From Cunninghamia lanceolata (taxonomy: Eukaryota; Streptophyta; Pinopsida; Cupressales; Cupressaceae), in contig BSBN01000254.1 in the NCBI GenBank assembly GCA_027924645.1, forward strand, positions 16,128,501 through 16,192,500: 64,000 nt of DNA, written 5' to 3'. Of this stretch, positions 30,908 to 41,998 are shown in pieces. The position numbers and the translations under genes are program-made. The notes beneath the pieces are model-generated. The model had not been told where the DNA came from. It searched no databases and worked only from the letters and a program-made list of their open reading frames with translations. Every line of letters begins with the position of its first letter. Position 1 is the stretch's first letter.

Positions 30908-33289
30908 ATGCCTCCCCGACGTGTTCGACGAGCGCGATCACGCCACACAGCGTCAGTCGAGGTGTATAGCGATTCCTCAGCCGAGGGACTGGCACCCGTA
31001 GTTACAGCAGCACCACCTGCACCACCTGTACCACAAGCACTACTAGTACCACAGGTGACACCAGTAGTTACAGCAGCACCACCTGCACCACCTGTACCAC
31101 AAGCACCACTAGTACTACAGGCGACACTAGTATTGGATATAGGGCCACAGATTTTACAGGCACTACAGACTATGTTAGACAGGTTACCACCAGTGATTCC
31201 TGAGCCACGTATAGAGCCTCGTGTTGATCCGCGAGAGGAGCCATGTGTCGAGTCACGTATTGAGCCACGTATGGAGCCCCGCGTTGATCCACTAGAGGTG
31301 CCACGTGTGGAGCCCTTCGTTGAGATTCCCGACACAACAGTAGAGGAGGTAGGGTCAGCCTCCCGAGCACGGAGCAGGAGTCCTCCGAGACTTTTGAGAC
31401 AAGAACAGGTTCAGCATGGATTATATGAGGATGGTGTGGAAAAGCCACTTGTGAGACTTAGAGACAGAGGGGACCCTATCAGAGATCTACTGAGGCTCAA
31501 CCCACCCACTTTCGCAGGTGCTACAGAGGGAGTTGTGGCTGAGGCTTGGCTAATTAGCTTAGACAGGTGTTTCGCATTGCGACCATATGGGAGCAACATG
31601 AAAGCACGAGTGGTAGTTCATCTTCTTAGGGATGCAGCAGCCACATGGTGGCGCACAGAGGAGTGCAAGCGCCAACTCTCCGTGGATACACTCACATGGG
31701 ACATCTTCATTGAGCGCTTCAATGCGCGATATTTGTCTGAACATTATAGACAGCGCAGGATCGATGAGTTCCATGACTTACAGCAGAGGGGACTCACCGT
31801 TACTCAGTATGAGAGCCGATTTATAGAGCTTTCTCGTTACGCAGAATACCTCCATGACGAGAAAATCTTAATACACAAATTCATCAGAGGGCTAAATCAC
31901 GGGATAGCAGGACCAGTTCGTATGGCAAACCCCCATACCATGAGCGAGGCTGTTGAAAAGGCCCTTATATCAGAGGAAATTCAGGGATGAGGACAGAATC
32001 CACGCCCGCAGTACCAGGAACGTAATCCCCAACAACAGCAAAATTTCTGAAGGCCTCAAAACACAACACAGAGAGGAGGATATAATCCTTCAGCATTACC
32101 TCCTAGGCCTCCACATCAGCAGCAACATCAGCAAAAATCCAAATTTCAACAGAGGGGACAGGGAGGACAGAACCGTGGATGGCAGCAGCAGGGTCCACGC
32201 AGAGATCAGAGACAGCAGGGTTCATCGGCGGGACCCGCAAGGTCCCAGCAGTCTTACAGAGGCTCACAGGGATCCACCAGACGGACTGGGCAACAACAAT
32301 CGGGCATAACACAGTCAGGGCAGTTACAGGTTCGAGGACCATGTTATGTGTGTGGTGGGGCAGGGCATCTGGCTAGAGAGTGCCCGCAGGGATTTACTGT
32401 AGGGGGACAGCCCCGATCAGGAGGATCTGAGCAGACCGTAGGTGATGTGGGCAGAACCCACCACATGTTTGCAGCGGTTCATAACCGCCAGGCCGATTTC
32501 CAGGCTTCTGTCATCGAGGCAGCAGGTACGATTAGAGACTATCCCATCTCGATCCTTTTTGACTCAGGAGCTACTGACTCCTTTTTGTCTACATCATTAG
32601 TGGAGCGTTGCAGGCTGGTGGCTTCTAGGCAAGACATTAGGTGGGAAGTTGAGTTGGCCTCAGGGGCCAGGATGTCAGTAGATACCTTGGTTAAAGACTG
32701 TGAGATCACATTGGGATCATTCACCACAACATGTGACCTTAGGATTATGCTATTAGGGTCTTACGGAGTAGTTCTGGGTATGGATTGGCTTGTGGCACAT
32801 AGAGCCAAGCTTGATTGTCGCCAGAGAACGATTAGCTGTTTAGACGATCATGGTTCGTCGGTTGAGATAGTGGGCATTCAAAAGCCCACGGCTGTTCGTA
32901 TGATATCTGCTCAGCAGCTTAAGCGCTGTATGCGGAAGGGATGTCAGATGTTTGCCATCACAGTCAGTGATAGAGCAGAGGATGAACCTGAGGCTACTTT
33001 AGATGATCACCCTATCCTTAGAGAGTTTGCCGATGTATTTCCGCCAGAATTACCAGGTATGCCTCCACGCAGAGAAGTGGACTTTCACATCGACTTAGTG
33101 CCAGGTGCAGAGCCGATATCCCGCGCACCCTATAGGATGACGACCCATGAACTCACTGAACTTAAGCTGCAGTTAGAGGAATTACTAGAGAAGGGGCACA
33201 TCCGACCTAGCGTCTCGCCATGGGGCGCACCAGTTATCTTCGTGAAGAAGAAGGATGGGTCTCTTCGTCTATGCATGGACTACAGGTAG
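30908..33289 (+). pseudogene. gag-pro: Gag and protease, with start of RT (element H; three stop codons)
   Basis: Starts at ATG 30908 (MPPRRVRRARSRH). A Pro/Ala-rich and charged repeat region (31000-31320, VEPRIEPRxEP-like) precedes the capsid core with LLRLNPPTFAGATEGVVAE, AWLISLDRCFALRPYG and AATWW (about 31485-31655). A Gln/Gly/Arg-rich linker leads to the zinc knuckle [14 protein letters not shown] (32342-32383). The protease active site is DSGA at 32561-32572, with VVLGMDWL at about 32770. RT begins near 33060 ([20 protein letters not shown]). One frame runs through, broken by TGA at 31988, TGA at 32048 and TAG at 33287. Gag packages RNA; protease cuts the polyprotein. Confidence 0.92.
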
Positions 33290-35851
33290 TTGAACAAGGT
33301 GACGATGAAGAACCGTTATCCTTTGCCTAGGATTGACGACCATTTTGATCAGATGCAGGGAGCCAGAGTGTTCTTGAAAATCGATCTAAAATCTGGGTAT
33401 CACCAATTGCGCATCACAGAGTCAGATATTCATAAAACTGCCTTTCGAACTAGATATGGCCATTATGAATTCACAGTGGTACCTTTCGGGTTGACGAACG
33501 CTCCTGCAGTATTCATGAGTCTCATGAACGGGGTGTTCCGTACATACCTAGATCGGTTCGTGATCATATTTCTAGATGACATTCTGATTTATTCACGGAC
33601 TGAGGAGGAGCATGTAGAGCACTTGCGTCAAGTTTTGCAGCAATTACGAGGGCAGCAGCTTTATGGCAACTTGGCGAAGTGTGCCTTCTTCAGGACAAAG
33701 GTGCAGTATTTGGGACACATTTTATCGGGCGATGGTATCTCCGTAGATCCATCTAAAATTAGAGCAATTCAGGAGTGGCCAGCACCCACTAACGTGATAG
33801 AGGTCAGAAGCTTTATGGGGTTAGCCGGGTATTATCGTCGGTTTGTCGAAGGTTTCTCCAGGATAGCACATCCCATTACTTCCCTTCAGCGAAAAGGGAA
33901 GGGTTTCACTTGGACCGAGCAGTGTGAAAAGGCTTTTGGAGTCCTCAAGGAGCGTCTTACTAATGCTCCTATTTTAGCAGTTCCAGATCCTACAGAGGAG
34001 TTTGTAGTTTGCACAGATGCATCATTAGAAGGTTTGGGAGCCGTGCTTATGCAGGATGGTCGAGCGATCGCATACGAATCGCAGAAACTAAAGACACATG
34101 AGTTAAACTATCCTACGCACGACTTAGAGCTCGCAGCTGTTGTTCATGCCTTGGTTCGCTGGAGACACTTTCTCTTAGGTCGACGCTTTGAACTCCATTC
34201 AGATCATCATAGTTTGCAGTATCTTTTTACACAGCCTAATTTGAACGCCCGCCAATGGCGTTGGATGGAATTCCTATGCGAATATGACTTTGATGTCCAC
34301 TATATCAAAGGGAAGGAGAACGTGGTCGCTGATGCTTTGAGTCGAAGATGCCACAAGATCCAGACCCTGACCTTGAAGATGGACTTGAAGGATCGCATCT
34401 TACAACATCTGCTGGAGGACGAATGGTTTCTTGAAGTGCAGCAGGCATTACTAAATCAGAAGGCCCTTGAGGGCAAATTTACAGGATATACCCTTGAGTC
34501 TGATGGTATGCTTCGACATCGGCAGCGTATCTATGTACCCCATGCGGGTAATCTTCGCACAGTAATCCTATCAGAGGCTCATAGAGCACCCTATGCAGCA
34601 CACCCAGGAGTGAAGAAGATGCATGCTGACTTACGACAACTTTATCATTGGGCTGGGATGAGGCGTGACATTACCGAATTTGTTGCTCGTTGCCTGGAAT
34701 GTCAGAGGGTCAAGGCCGAACATCAGCATCCAGCGGGACTGTTGTACCCTCACGAGATACCTGAATGGAAATGGGACACCATTTCTATGGATTTTATCGT
34801 TGGTCTACCTATGTCATCACGTCACCATGATGCTATTATGGTGACAGTTGACAAGCTGACCAAAGTGGCGCATTTTTCACCAATATGCACAACATACAAT
34901 GCACCATCAGTGGCCAAGGTGTTTCTTGATCAGATTGTTAGACTTCATGGGGTACCTCGCCGCATTATATCTGACAGAGACTCCGTATTCACTTCATCGT
35001 TCTGGAGAGCCTTACATCAGGCGTTGGGCACACAGCTCAACTTCAGTTCAGCATATCATCTGGAAACCGATGGACAGACAGAAAGAGCTAACCAGGTGTT
35101 AGAAGACATGCTTCACATGTATGTGATGGACCACCAGTCTAGATGGGAGGAGTACCTGTATCTAGTTGAGTTCGCCTACAATAATGGGCATCATAGCTCG
35201 TTGGGTATGCCTCCTTTCCAGGCGTTATATGGCAGACCATGTAGAACACCTTTGAGTTGGGATCGGATAGAGGATAGAACAGTCATCGGCCCAGAGATAG
35301 TTCAGAATATGGAACTGCAAGTCAAACAGATAAGACAGAGGCTTCAGGAAGCACAGGACAGGCAGAAAAAGTATGCCGATGCTAAGAGGACAGACCGAAG
35401 CTTCTCTGTGGGGGAAAGAGTATTTTTGAGAGTGCGGCCGCACAAGAGTCCAATCCGTTACGGAAAAGGCTCTAAGCTCGCACCTCGATTTGTAGGACCT
35501 TTCAAAATCTTGGAGCGGATAGGACCAGTAGCCTATCATCTAGCCTTGCCACCTAGCCTGTCACGTATCCACGATGTATTTCATATATCAGTTTTACGTC
35601 AATATATTTCTGACTTATCTCACGTGTTGGATTGGAGTGCTCTTCAGGTAGAGGCAGACGGACAGCTGGCGCTGGAGCCAATTCGCATATTGGCTCGTCA
35701 GACGCTGGCCCTTCGAGGTCGAGAGATGGACCAGGTTAGAGTCCAGTGGGACCTATACGACGAAGTCATTGCAACATGGGAAGATGCAGAGAGTCTGAAG
35801 ACCCTTTATCCTCACCTTTTTGACGACTTCCAGGAGGAAGTACCGTCTTAG
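33290..35851 (+). CDS. pol: Pol: RT, RNase H, integrase, chromodomain (element H, open 853 codons)
   Basis: Continues the gag-pro frame after the TAG at 33287. RT has [27 protein letters not shown] and the catalytic FLDD (33569-33580). RNase H has [13 protein letters not shown] and [15 protein letters not shown] (about 34010-34350). Integrase has an HHCC zinc finger ending CLECQRVK, then catalytic Asp in MDF, Asp in SDRDSVF and Glu in GQTERAN, all intact (about 34600-35300). A chromodomain-like tail with [17 protein letters not shown] and YPHLFDD closes the protein (about 35670-35830); such tails direct integration to marked chromatin. The stop overlaps the polypurine tract. The enzyme part looks intact, but translation would require passing three stops. 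Confidence 0.94.
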   Translation: MNKVTMKNRYPLPRIDDHFDQMQGARVFLKIDLKSGYHQLRITESDIHKTAFRTRYGHYEFTVVPFGLTNAPAVFMSLMNGVFRTYLDRFVIIFLDDILIYSRTEEEHVEHLRQVLQQLRGQQLYGNLAKCAFFRTKVQYLGHILSGDGISVDPSKIRAIQEWPAPTNVIEVRSFMGLAGYYRRFVEGFSRIAHPITSLQRKGKGFTWTEQCEKAFGVLKERLTNAPILAVPDPTEEFVVCTDASLEGLGAVLMQDGRAIAYESQKLKTHELNYPTHDLELAAVVHALVRWRHFLLGRRFELHSDHHSLQYLFTQPNLNARQWRWMEFLCEYDFDVHYIKGKENVVADALSRRCHKIQTLTLKMDLKDRILQHLLEDEWFLEVQQALLNQKALEGKFTGYTLESDGMLRHRQRIYVPHAGNLRTVILSEAHRAPYAAHPGVKKMHADLRQLYHWAGMRRDITEFVARCLECQRVKAEHQHPAGLLYPHEIPEWKWDTISMDFIVGLPMSSRHHDAIMVTVDKLTKVAHFSPICTTYNAPSVAKVFLDQIVRLHGVPRRIISDRDSVFTSSFWRALHQALGTQLNFSSAYHLETDGQTERANQVLEDMLHMYVMDHQSRWEEYLYLVEFAYNNGHHSSLGMPPFQALYGRPCRTPLSWDRIEDRTVIGPEIVQNMELQVKQIRQRLQEAQDRQKKYADAKRTDRSFSVGERVFLRVRPHKSPIRYGKGSKLAPRFVGPFKILERIGPVAYHLALPPSLSRIHDVFHISVLRQYISDLSHVLDWSALQVEADGQLALEPIRILARQTLALRGREMDQVRVQWDLYDEVIATWEDAESLKTLYPHLFDDFQEEVPS

Positions 35852-35861
35852 GGGGAGAGGA
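35848..35861 (+). promoter_or_regulatory. Polypurine tract of element H
   Basis: TTAGGGGGAGAGGA lies directly before the 3' LTR and overlaps the pol stop codon TAG. It is the plus-strand DNA primer of the element. Confidence 0.88.
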
Positions 35862-38300
35862 TGTGAGGACCGCCCTTTTTACTACTGTTGTTATGACTAT
35901 TTACATGACTGTTATTGTTACTTTTTATAATTGTGGGATAGCAGTTCCCAGAATTGTCAAACTATTAAACTTTATTATGTTTTCGGAAAAACTAATTGGG
36001 TGATGTTTGGATAAGTTTACATTTCAGAAAAATGAATTAGGTGATGATGGAAAATTGTAATATGATTTCATTTATGTTAATTAATACTATGTCATGATAA
36101 TGCATGTTTTTTTTTTAAGTTGCTTCGGCTATGATGATTTTATGTGGTTACTGATCTTGTAATTTAGTGTGCAGGAATTACTAATCGAACCACAGAACTC
36201 AGAGATCATTCCGCACCTTGTTAATTGTTATTCCCTGTTAAGCCGATCGGGTTCCACGAGGAACCAAGATCTCTTTGTGTTTGATGTAATGATGTAATGT
36301 GGTCTTTCGTATGGTTGAGTGGGTTAGGTTACCCTCATGTAACATTATTTTATAATTTGTGTTGTAAAGAGATTGAATTTGAATTTCTTATTTTATTTAA
36401 ATTATGAGGCCCTTTTCTTGTGCTTTACCTTGACCAGGGGTGTCTTGTATGGGTTAAAGTTGACCCTGGGTTATACCTCATGGGTCCAGGGGCCCATTTG
36501 GCATGGGTAACCCTTGAGTAACCTCCATCTAGTCAACTTAACCTTCCCCTGAAGTTAAGTGGCGAAAATTGGAGGTAGGAGGGGACATGATGGGTTGTAC
36601 CAACACCCAACCCATCCCCTCTACTTTCCCCAAGATAAGAGATGCCATCCATTATTGAAGATCACCCTCTCCTTTAGTGAGATTCCCCCATGTGCTGTGA
36701 GGACACCCATGTGAAGAAAGGAAAAAGAGGCATGGGTCACCTGTTTTTTTCCCATTTAACTCTTTTTTTTATTTCTCCCATGAGAAAGTGGAGTCACATG
36801 AGGAGAGGACTAGGAGTACCCTTGGGAATGGAGAGTGACATAAGCCATCAGGCAGAATAGTGGTTTTGGGGAAGGGTGAGGAGGTGACAAGTGTCACTTC
36901 CCCATTTCTCAAAACTAAAAAAAAAAAAAAAGAGAATTTGGGTTATTTATTTTCAAATTTTGGGATGAGAGGGAGTTAGTTGAATTTTTGGAAAAACTTT
37001 CATTTTTGCCTTACCAAAAATAGAGAAGTTAGCTTGCAAGATAGAGAAGGGAGAGGGAGTTGGTGGCTAAGGTTGGAAGTGAACTCTATGGACTCTGCAA
37101 CAGCTTCATTCCAGGAGGGCTTTGCAAGGTTGGTCTAAATTTTACCTTTGTTTTCGTATAACTGAAATGTGTATGTAAAGTGTGTGAATTTGTGTTCGAG
37201 TTGTTTTCTGTGGGGTTATTGTCAGGTTGTTTTGACAGAGCTTCTCCCACTTGGGAGAAATGCTCATCAAGTTTGGGGTAGGGGAGGAGAGATCCTCCTC
37301 GGGTGCATACCTGTTTCCATCTTTTGGGATGTTGAAAGCCTTGAGGGCATGTATCTGTGACTGTATTTTTGACTTGAGAGTCATATACAGATTTCTTAAA
37401 AATTGTGATCACACTTGGTTTGAGACCAAGAGAAATTTATATTGGTTAACTTATCTGTCAGGGTGACACTCTGGAGTCGAGTGTGTCCACTCTCCTGCCC
37501 CTTATGAAACTCACTGTAGTTGAGTTTCTGTGTTGTGTAAATTACCCACGGGTGTTTGTATGCTTTGGGATTGTTGTTGTTACTATTGTGAAGTGGAGTG
37601 TTTGAGTACCCAGGTGTGAGTATGGTCTCCCTAGCTCGGGGGTGACCCACTTGCGGGTCTACGGAAGGGAGGAGAGCTAGATGAGTGGTGTTTTCTTCTT
37701 TGTTTGTCTTTGATACGCAGGTTTTCTCTTGGAGCTTCTGGTTGGATATTTATGAAGAAGCAGTTAACCTTCTTTGTCATGAGAATTAGGCCTGGTTCAT
37801 TTCATAGAGTTGAAGAGAGAACACCTCTCTTGTTATTGTTGTAATTTATTGTTATTCTGGGAGAGAAGAAAATCACCTCCCTGATCTTGTTATTATTGGA
37901 CTTTTATTTGGTTGTCATAAGCTATCAGTTGTATACTGTTTGGGAGAAGAAAGTTCATATCTGGGAAGTTAGTTGTTGTATCCATGATTGAGAATCTGTA
38001 ATATGAATGTGCTTAAATTTTCAAGTTGATGTTTGTAAACCTAGTTCAATAGCAATTTATTTGTGTTTCAAGTATTACTGAAAGGAAAAGTTCATTGTTG
38101 CAATCTAATCTGAGTTGTTTACATTTGAAAGTTTGGAATTGCTTAACTAGTTGAAATGTTAGTTATGGTTCATTGTTCTAAAGGAATTAATTGTTTAAGT
38201 TGGAAGGAGTAGAGGAAATCTAGCATGTATATATATTCCTGTTTGTAAATTTAAGAATCTTCAATGTTTAAGTTGTTATATCTTTACCATTGTTACCGAA

Positions 38301-38342
<42 letters not shown>

Positions 38343-38476
38343 GTTATTTAATTATCATTCTATCAGGTTGAATTTGAGAAAATGAATAGGGTAGTGAATT
38401 TGAGAAAAGTATGATTTATAGATATACATAAAAGAGAATATATATATATATATATAAATATATATATCTATATATT

Positions 38477-38507
<31 letters not shown>

Positions 38508-39111
38508 CACAGTTTTATTAATTATCATTTTTACAGAAGAATATAGAAACTGAATAAATTGTGTTATTATGAGACTGAATTATAAATCTAAGTATATAAA
38601 TATATATATATAGATGAATATATATATATATATATAGTATTGTTGCCTGTCGAAGTAGACCGCGGGTTAAAAAAAAAACACAGTCGCGATTGCAGTTTGG
38701 GCGGTGGGGAGAAACCCCCACCGCAGGCTTTAACTTATACATGGAGGTGTGGGGTGGGGCGGAGCCCCACCCACACCCCACATCGTGGGATGTGGGTGGG
38801 GTTCCGCCCCACTCCACATCCCCCTTCCCCTTATGACTCCCGCGGCCTACACAGGCCCTACCCCCTCCGCCGACCCTGCTCCTCCGCTCTGCGCGGCCAC
38901 CGCCGACCCTGCTCCTCCGCTCTGCGCGGCCACCGCCGCCCATCCCCTCCGTGGCTGTGGGAAATAAAACAAAAAAAAAAGAGTTAGGGCTTGGGCCCTA
39001 ACACATAAGTTGGATTTTATTGCAATGGAAAAAAAATATTAAGTTGCCATATGTAGAGGCATATATAAATACTATATATGCCTATGCATAGAGCAATATA
39101 ATATGAAATAA

Positions 39112-39167
<56 letters not shown>

Positions 39168-40753
39168 TAAAAGGGATTACGTGGAGTTTGTTAAATAAAT
39201 AAAAGAACAATTTCGTCAATTGCATAGACATTAAAATATATATATAAAACTCTAGATATAGATATATATATATATATTTTTATGGAAATAGTGTTAAGAG
39301 CCATTTTATTGGGCCTTGTTTAAAATCTTAACAAAATGTAACACATGGATATACAAAAGTAAAATAGCAAATTTTGTTTTCACAGTTAGTTTTTATTAAG
39401 TGTTGAACACAACAACCAAAGAAGTTATATTCCCATGATCAGGGTTTTATAAAGTGGAGAGCCTCCTACATCTATTTACAATGTTATACGAGTCACAATC
39501 AGAGTATTAATAGTCATTATTAGTAATAATAACAACAGTAATTATAAACAAGAGAAAATAAAATTATAATGTAAAGAGAGTGTAAAGGAATATTCAGTGA
39601 TACTCTGGAAAGAGTTTCTCAGAAGTTTCAACTATCAACGTAATTTCAATCACCCGGAAAATGAAGAGGAAAATTACACCTCACCTTGTTTAAAAGAACA
39701 CTAGAAATAAACTTAAGAAGCCACCACAGACATTCCATGTGGCCATTTTAATCTCAACTGTAGTAAACGACCTCATAAGTAAACCTGTAAGAGAGTCTGA
39801 AGAAGAAAAACTAACATTGGAAAAAACAGAGGAGAAAATGCGCGACATTTCCCACATGGGATAAGAGAACTAAGTTGACGGACCCTTCTGCTAAATCTGC
39901 TTAGGAATAAGTTTAATAAGTACATACGAAGAGGAGGAACCTAGATCGGGGAAGATTAGGAGACCGAGTCCAGCGAAGTAGTAAACTAGCCTATGTGACC
40001 TAGATCATCCTGAAGTTAGGTTTAATATCAACAATAGCTGCAGTGATAACCCTGATTGACGTAAATCATGAAGAAAGGACCGGATGCACATAAAGAAAGC
40101 ATAGAAAACGAAAGAGAGAGAGAGACCGAAATATAAACACACTAAATTAACAGAGAAATAGTTAAGGTAAGGGCGATAAAAATACAATCAAAATTAAGAA
40201 CCAGTGAAAAGGGAAGAGAGAGCAATCAAACCGCCTTGTTGAAAATGCTAAGTCGTAGGAGGAGTATGTTTCAGGAAACAAGAGAGGAGACAGACAATCG
40301 TGCCTGGCTGAAAAATGACTAAATAGGGAGATCACTAGTCGGTTTAGTCGGAACAAGGTGTCGTGGGAAGTTGTTAGTCTATCAGCGAACCACGTGCGTA
40401 AATGAGTGCAGCGTAATTCCCACTCACGCCGTAAGGCGTTATGCTGCCAGAAATTGCCGAGGTTTAGATTTAGGAACTTTGGTAATCTCCCTCTTGCAAT
40501 GACGTTAGCAGCGTCGTCAAGACCCTCTTGTTGATCTGTATGCGTCTGGTTGCACGCAATTGTACTTATATCCTGTCGAAAATTGTCGTGATTCGCCATG
40601 AGAGAACACCGTCGAGCATGCGTACGCATGCGAAGGGGGTTTTTAGGACAGTGTGAGAAAAGTTTTTCATATCTCGTGTCATAACCACATGACAGATGTG
40701 GCTATGACACGTGCGATGTGTGTTGTGACCACATGGAAAATGTGGGCATGACA
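35862..40753 (+). repeat. 3' LTR of element H
   Basis: 4,892 bp, nearly identical to 25882-30813. It includes the GC-rich island (about 38645-38967, with the 33 bp inverted repeat at 38749-38817 and tandem 33 bp units at 38872-38937), (TA)n tracts (38300-38338, 38437-38510, 39115-39162) and the terminal palindrome and hairpins (40616-40753). No coding content. Confidence 0.95.
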
Positions 40754-41754
40754 TATCAGCACACATAACCATGGAAGCAAAAATAAAGTTAATACAAATG
40801 ACACATTATTTTGACGTGGAAAAGCCTGTTAAGGGAAAAAACCACAAGGTGATTAACCCAAGATTGTATTCTCTATTAAAAGAATAAAGTAGTACAAATG
40901 GCACTTGCCAATTAGGGCTCACTGCCTGAGCACACTGCTCACAAGAGGCTCACTGCCTACAATAGTTTATAGAAGAAAACTAGATACTTGAACTAATGAG
41001 AAGCATCCACATGTCCTTAGGTTCAGTTCCGGTTAAGCTTAATATACTGAACTACTGCACTTCATTCTTCCTCTGCCTTAGTGCTGTTGTTCTGTTACCT
41101 ACCGGACTTCTATCTCTGTCTCCACATTGTTCTCTACTTTTCTTCACACTTACCAATACACCACACATACCTTCTCATCAAAATCCATCTAGTATATATA
41201 TCCTTACCAAGGATTTCATCATCTTTCTAGTCAGCATCTGGAATAGTCAATATTTTCCCAAACTCTTGTCTGTCGGTTGAATCCTTGCTTACCAAGTAAT
41301 GCGTATCAAAGAGATAGTTATAAAAATCATCAATCATGTTGGCCAGTCATGAATGATACCTTAAGAGCCTTGATCACCATCAATATCTCATCTAGATTAT
41401 GGTTTGATGCACTACCGGTCAGTTCTTCCTCTGTCTACTCTGCCAAATAGGAACCTAATACTTAGATACTCATATCTCTTCACTCTTTCATCACCGGAGG
41501 CTCAATCCCTAGAATCTATCAGCAAAGGTACTCCTCTTTACTTCCCCAAGTCCACACTTTATAGAGATACTTCCTCTGAGAGATCCGGACCTAATTGTCA
41601 GACCTTACTGCATGCTCTATTCTTGGTCACTGAACCAAAATGCTCTTCAATCTGACTTCCGGTATAGACACATCACATCCTGCGGATGTGTGGGATGGTC
41701 TTTGTTGCCATAAATGACAACACCCATGAAGCCACATAGTGTCTCTTGTCAACA
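40754..41754 (-). repeat. Element G 3' LTR, main part
   Basis: Resumes after element H with TATCAGCACACATAACC and ends CTTGTCAACA at 41754. It matches 47121-48121 with roughly one difference in ten to fifteen bases, so G is clearly older than H. A TATATATA core near 41195 (minus strand) is conserved with A and the other LTR. Confidence 0.92.
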
Positions 41755-41998
41755 ATCTCCCCCTTTAGCATTGATGGCAACACTTAGTGAAAAATGACTA
41801 AGTGTCACACTACACTCCCCCTTTGCTAATGCTTTGTTCTAATGTACATTTTACCAGAGCTCCCCCTTAGCTAGATTCCACATTTTTCATTGCTACTCAC
41901 TACCCCTTTGACATCAATGGTAAAGGGTAGAATCCGCACACTAAAACTCCCAAAAATCCAACTATACTTAGCCACATAAGTATATATACATGTTATAC
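41755..41998 (-). promoter_or_regulatory. Polypurine tract and 3' UTR of element G
   Basis: On the minus strand AAAGGGGGAGAT (41766-41755) abuts the LTR. Three further purine runs lie near 41820, 41865 and 41908, in the same order as in A. The stop codon of the accessory ORF is at 42001-41999. Confidence 0.8.

Larger units (their letters stand above)
25882..40753 (+). mobile_element. Element H: young 14.9 kb Gypsy chromovirus (Tekay/Del-like) inside element G's LTR
   Basis: LTRs at 25882-30813 and 35862-40753 start TGTGAGGACCGCCC and end GGGCATGACA. TATCA (25877-25881, 40754-40758) is duplicated exactly, and the empty site is visible in G's other LTR. The interior has PBS, gag, protease, RT, RNase H, integrase, chromodomain and polypurine tract in Gypsy order. 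By eye the LTRs differ at about 15 bases in their first 1.75 kb, under 1 per cent, making this the youngest insertion here. Gag type, long LTRs and the chromodomain suggest the Tekay/Del lineage. Confidence 0.95.

Noticed and set aside
30890..31448. Minus-strand Ser/Gly-Thr repeat frames opposite gag of element H
   Set aside because: These are shadows of the Pro/Glu/Arg repeats in the real plus-strand gag.
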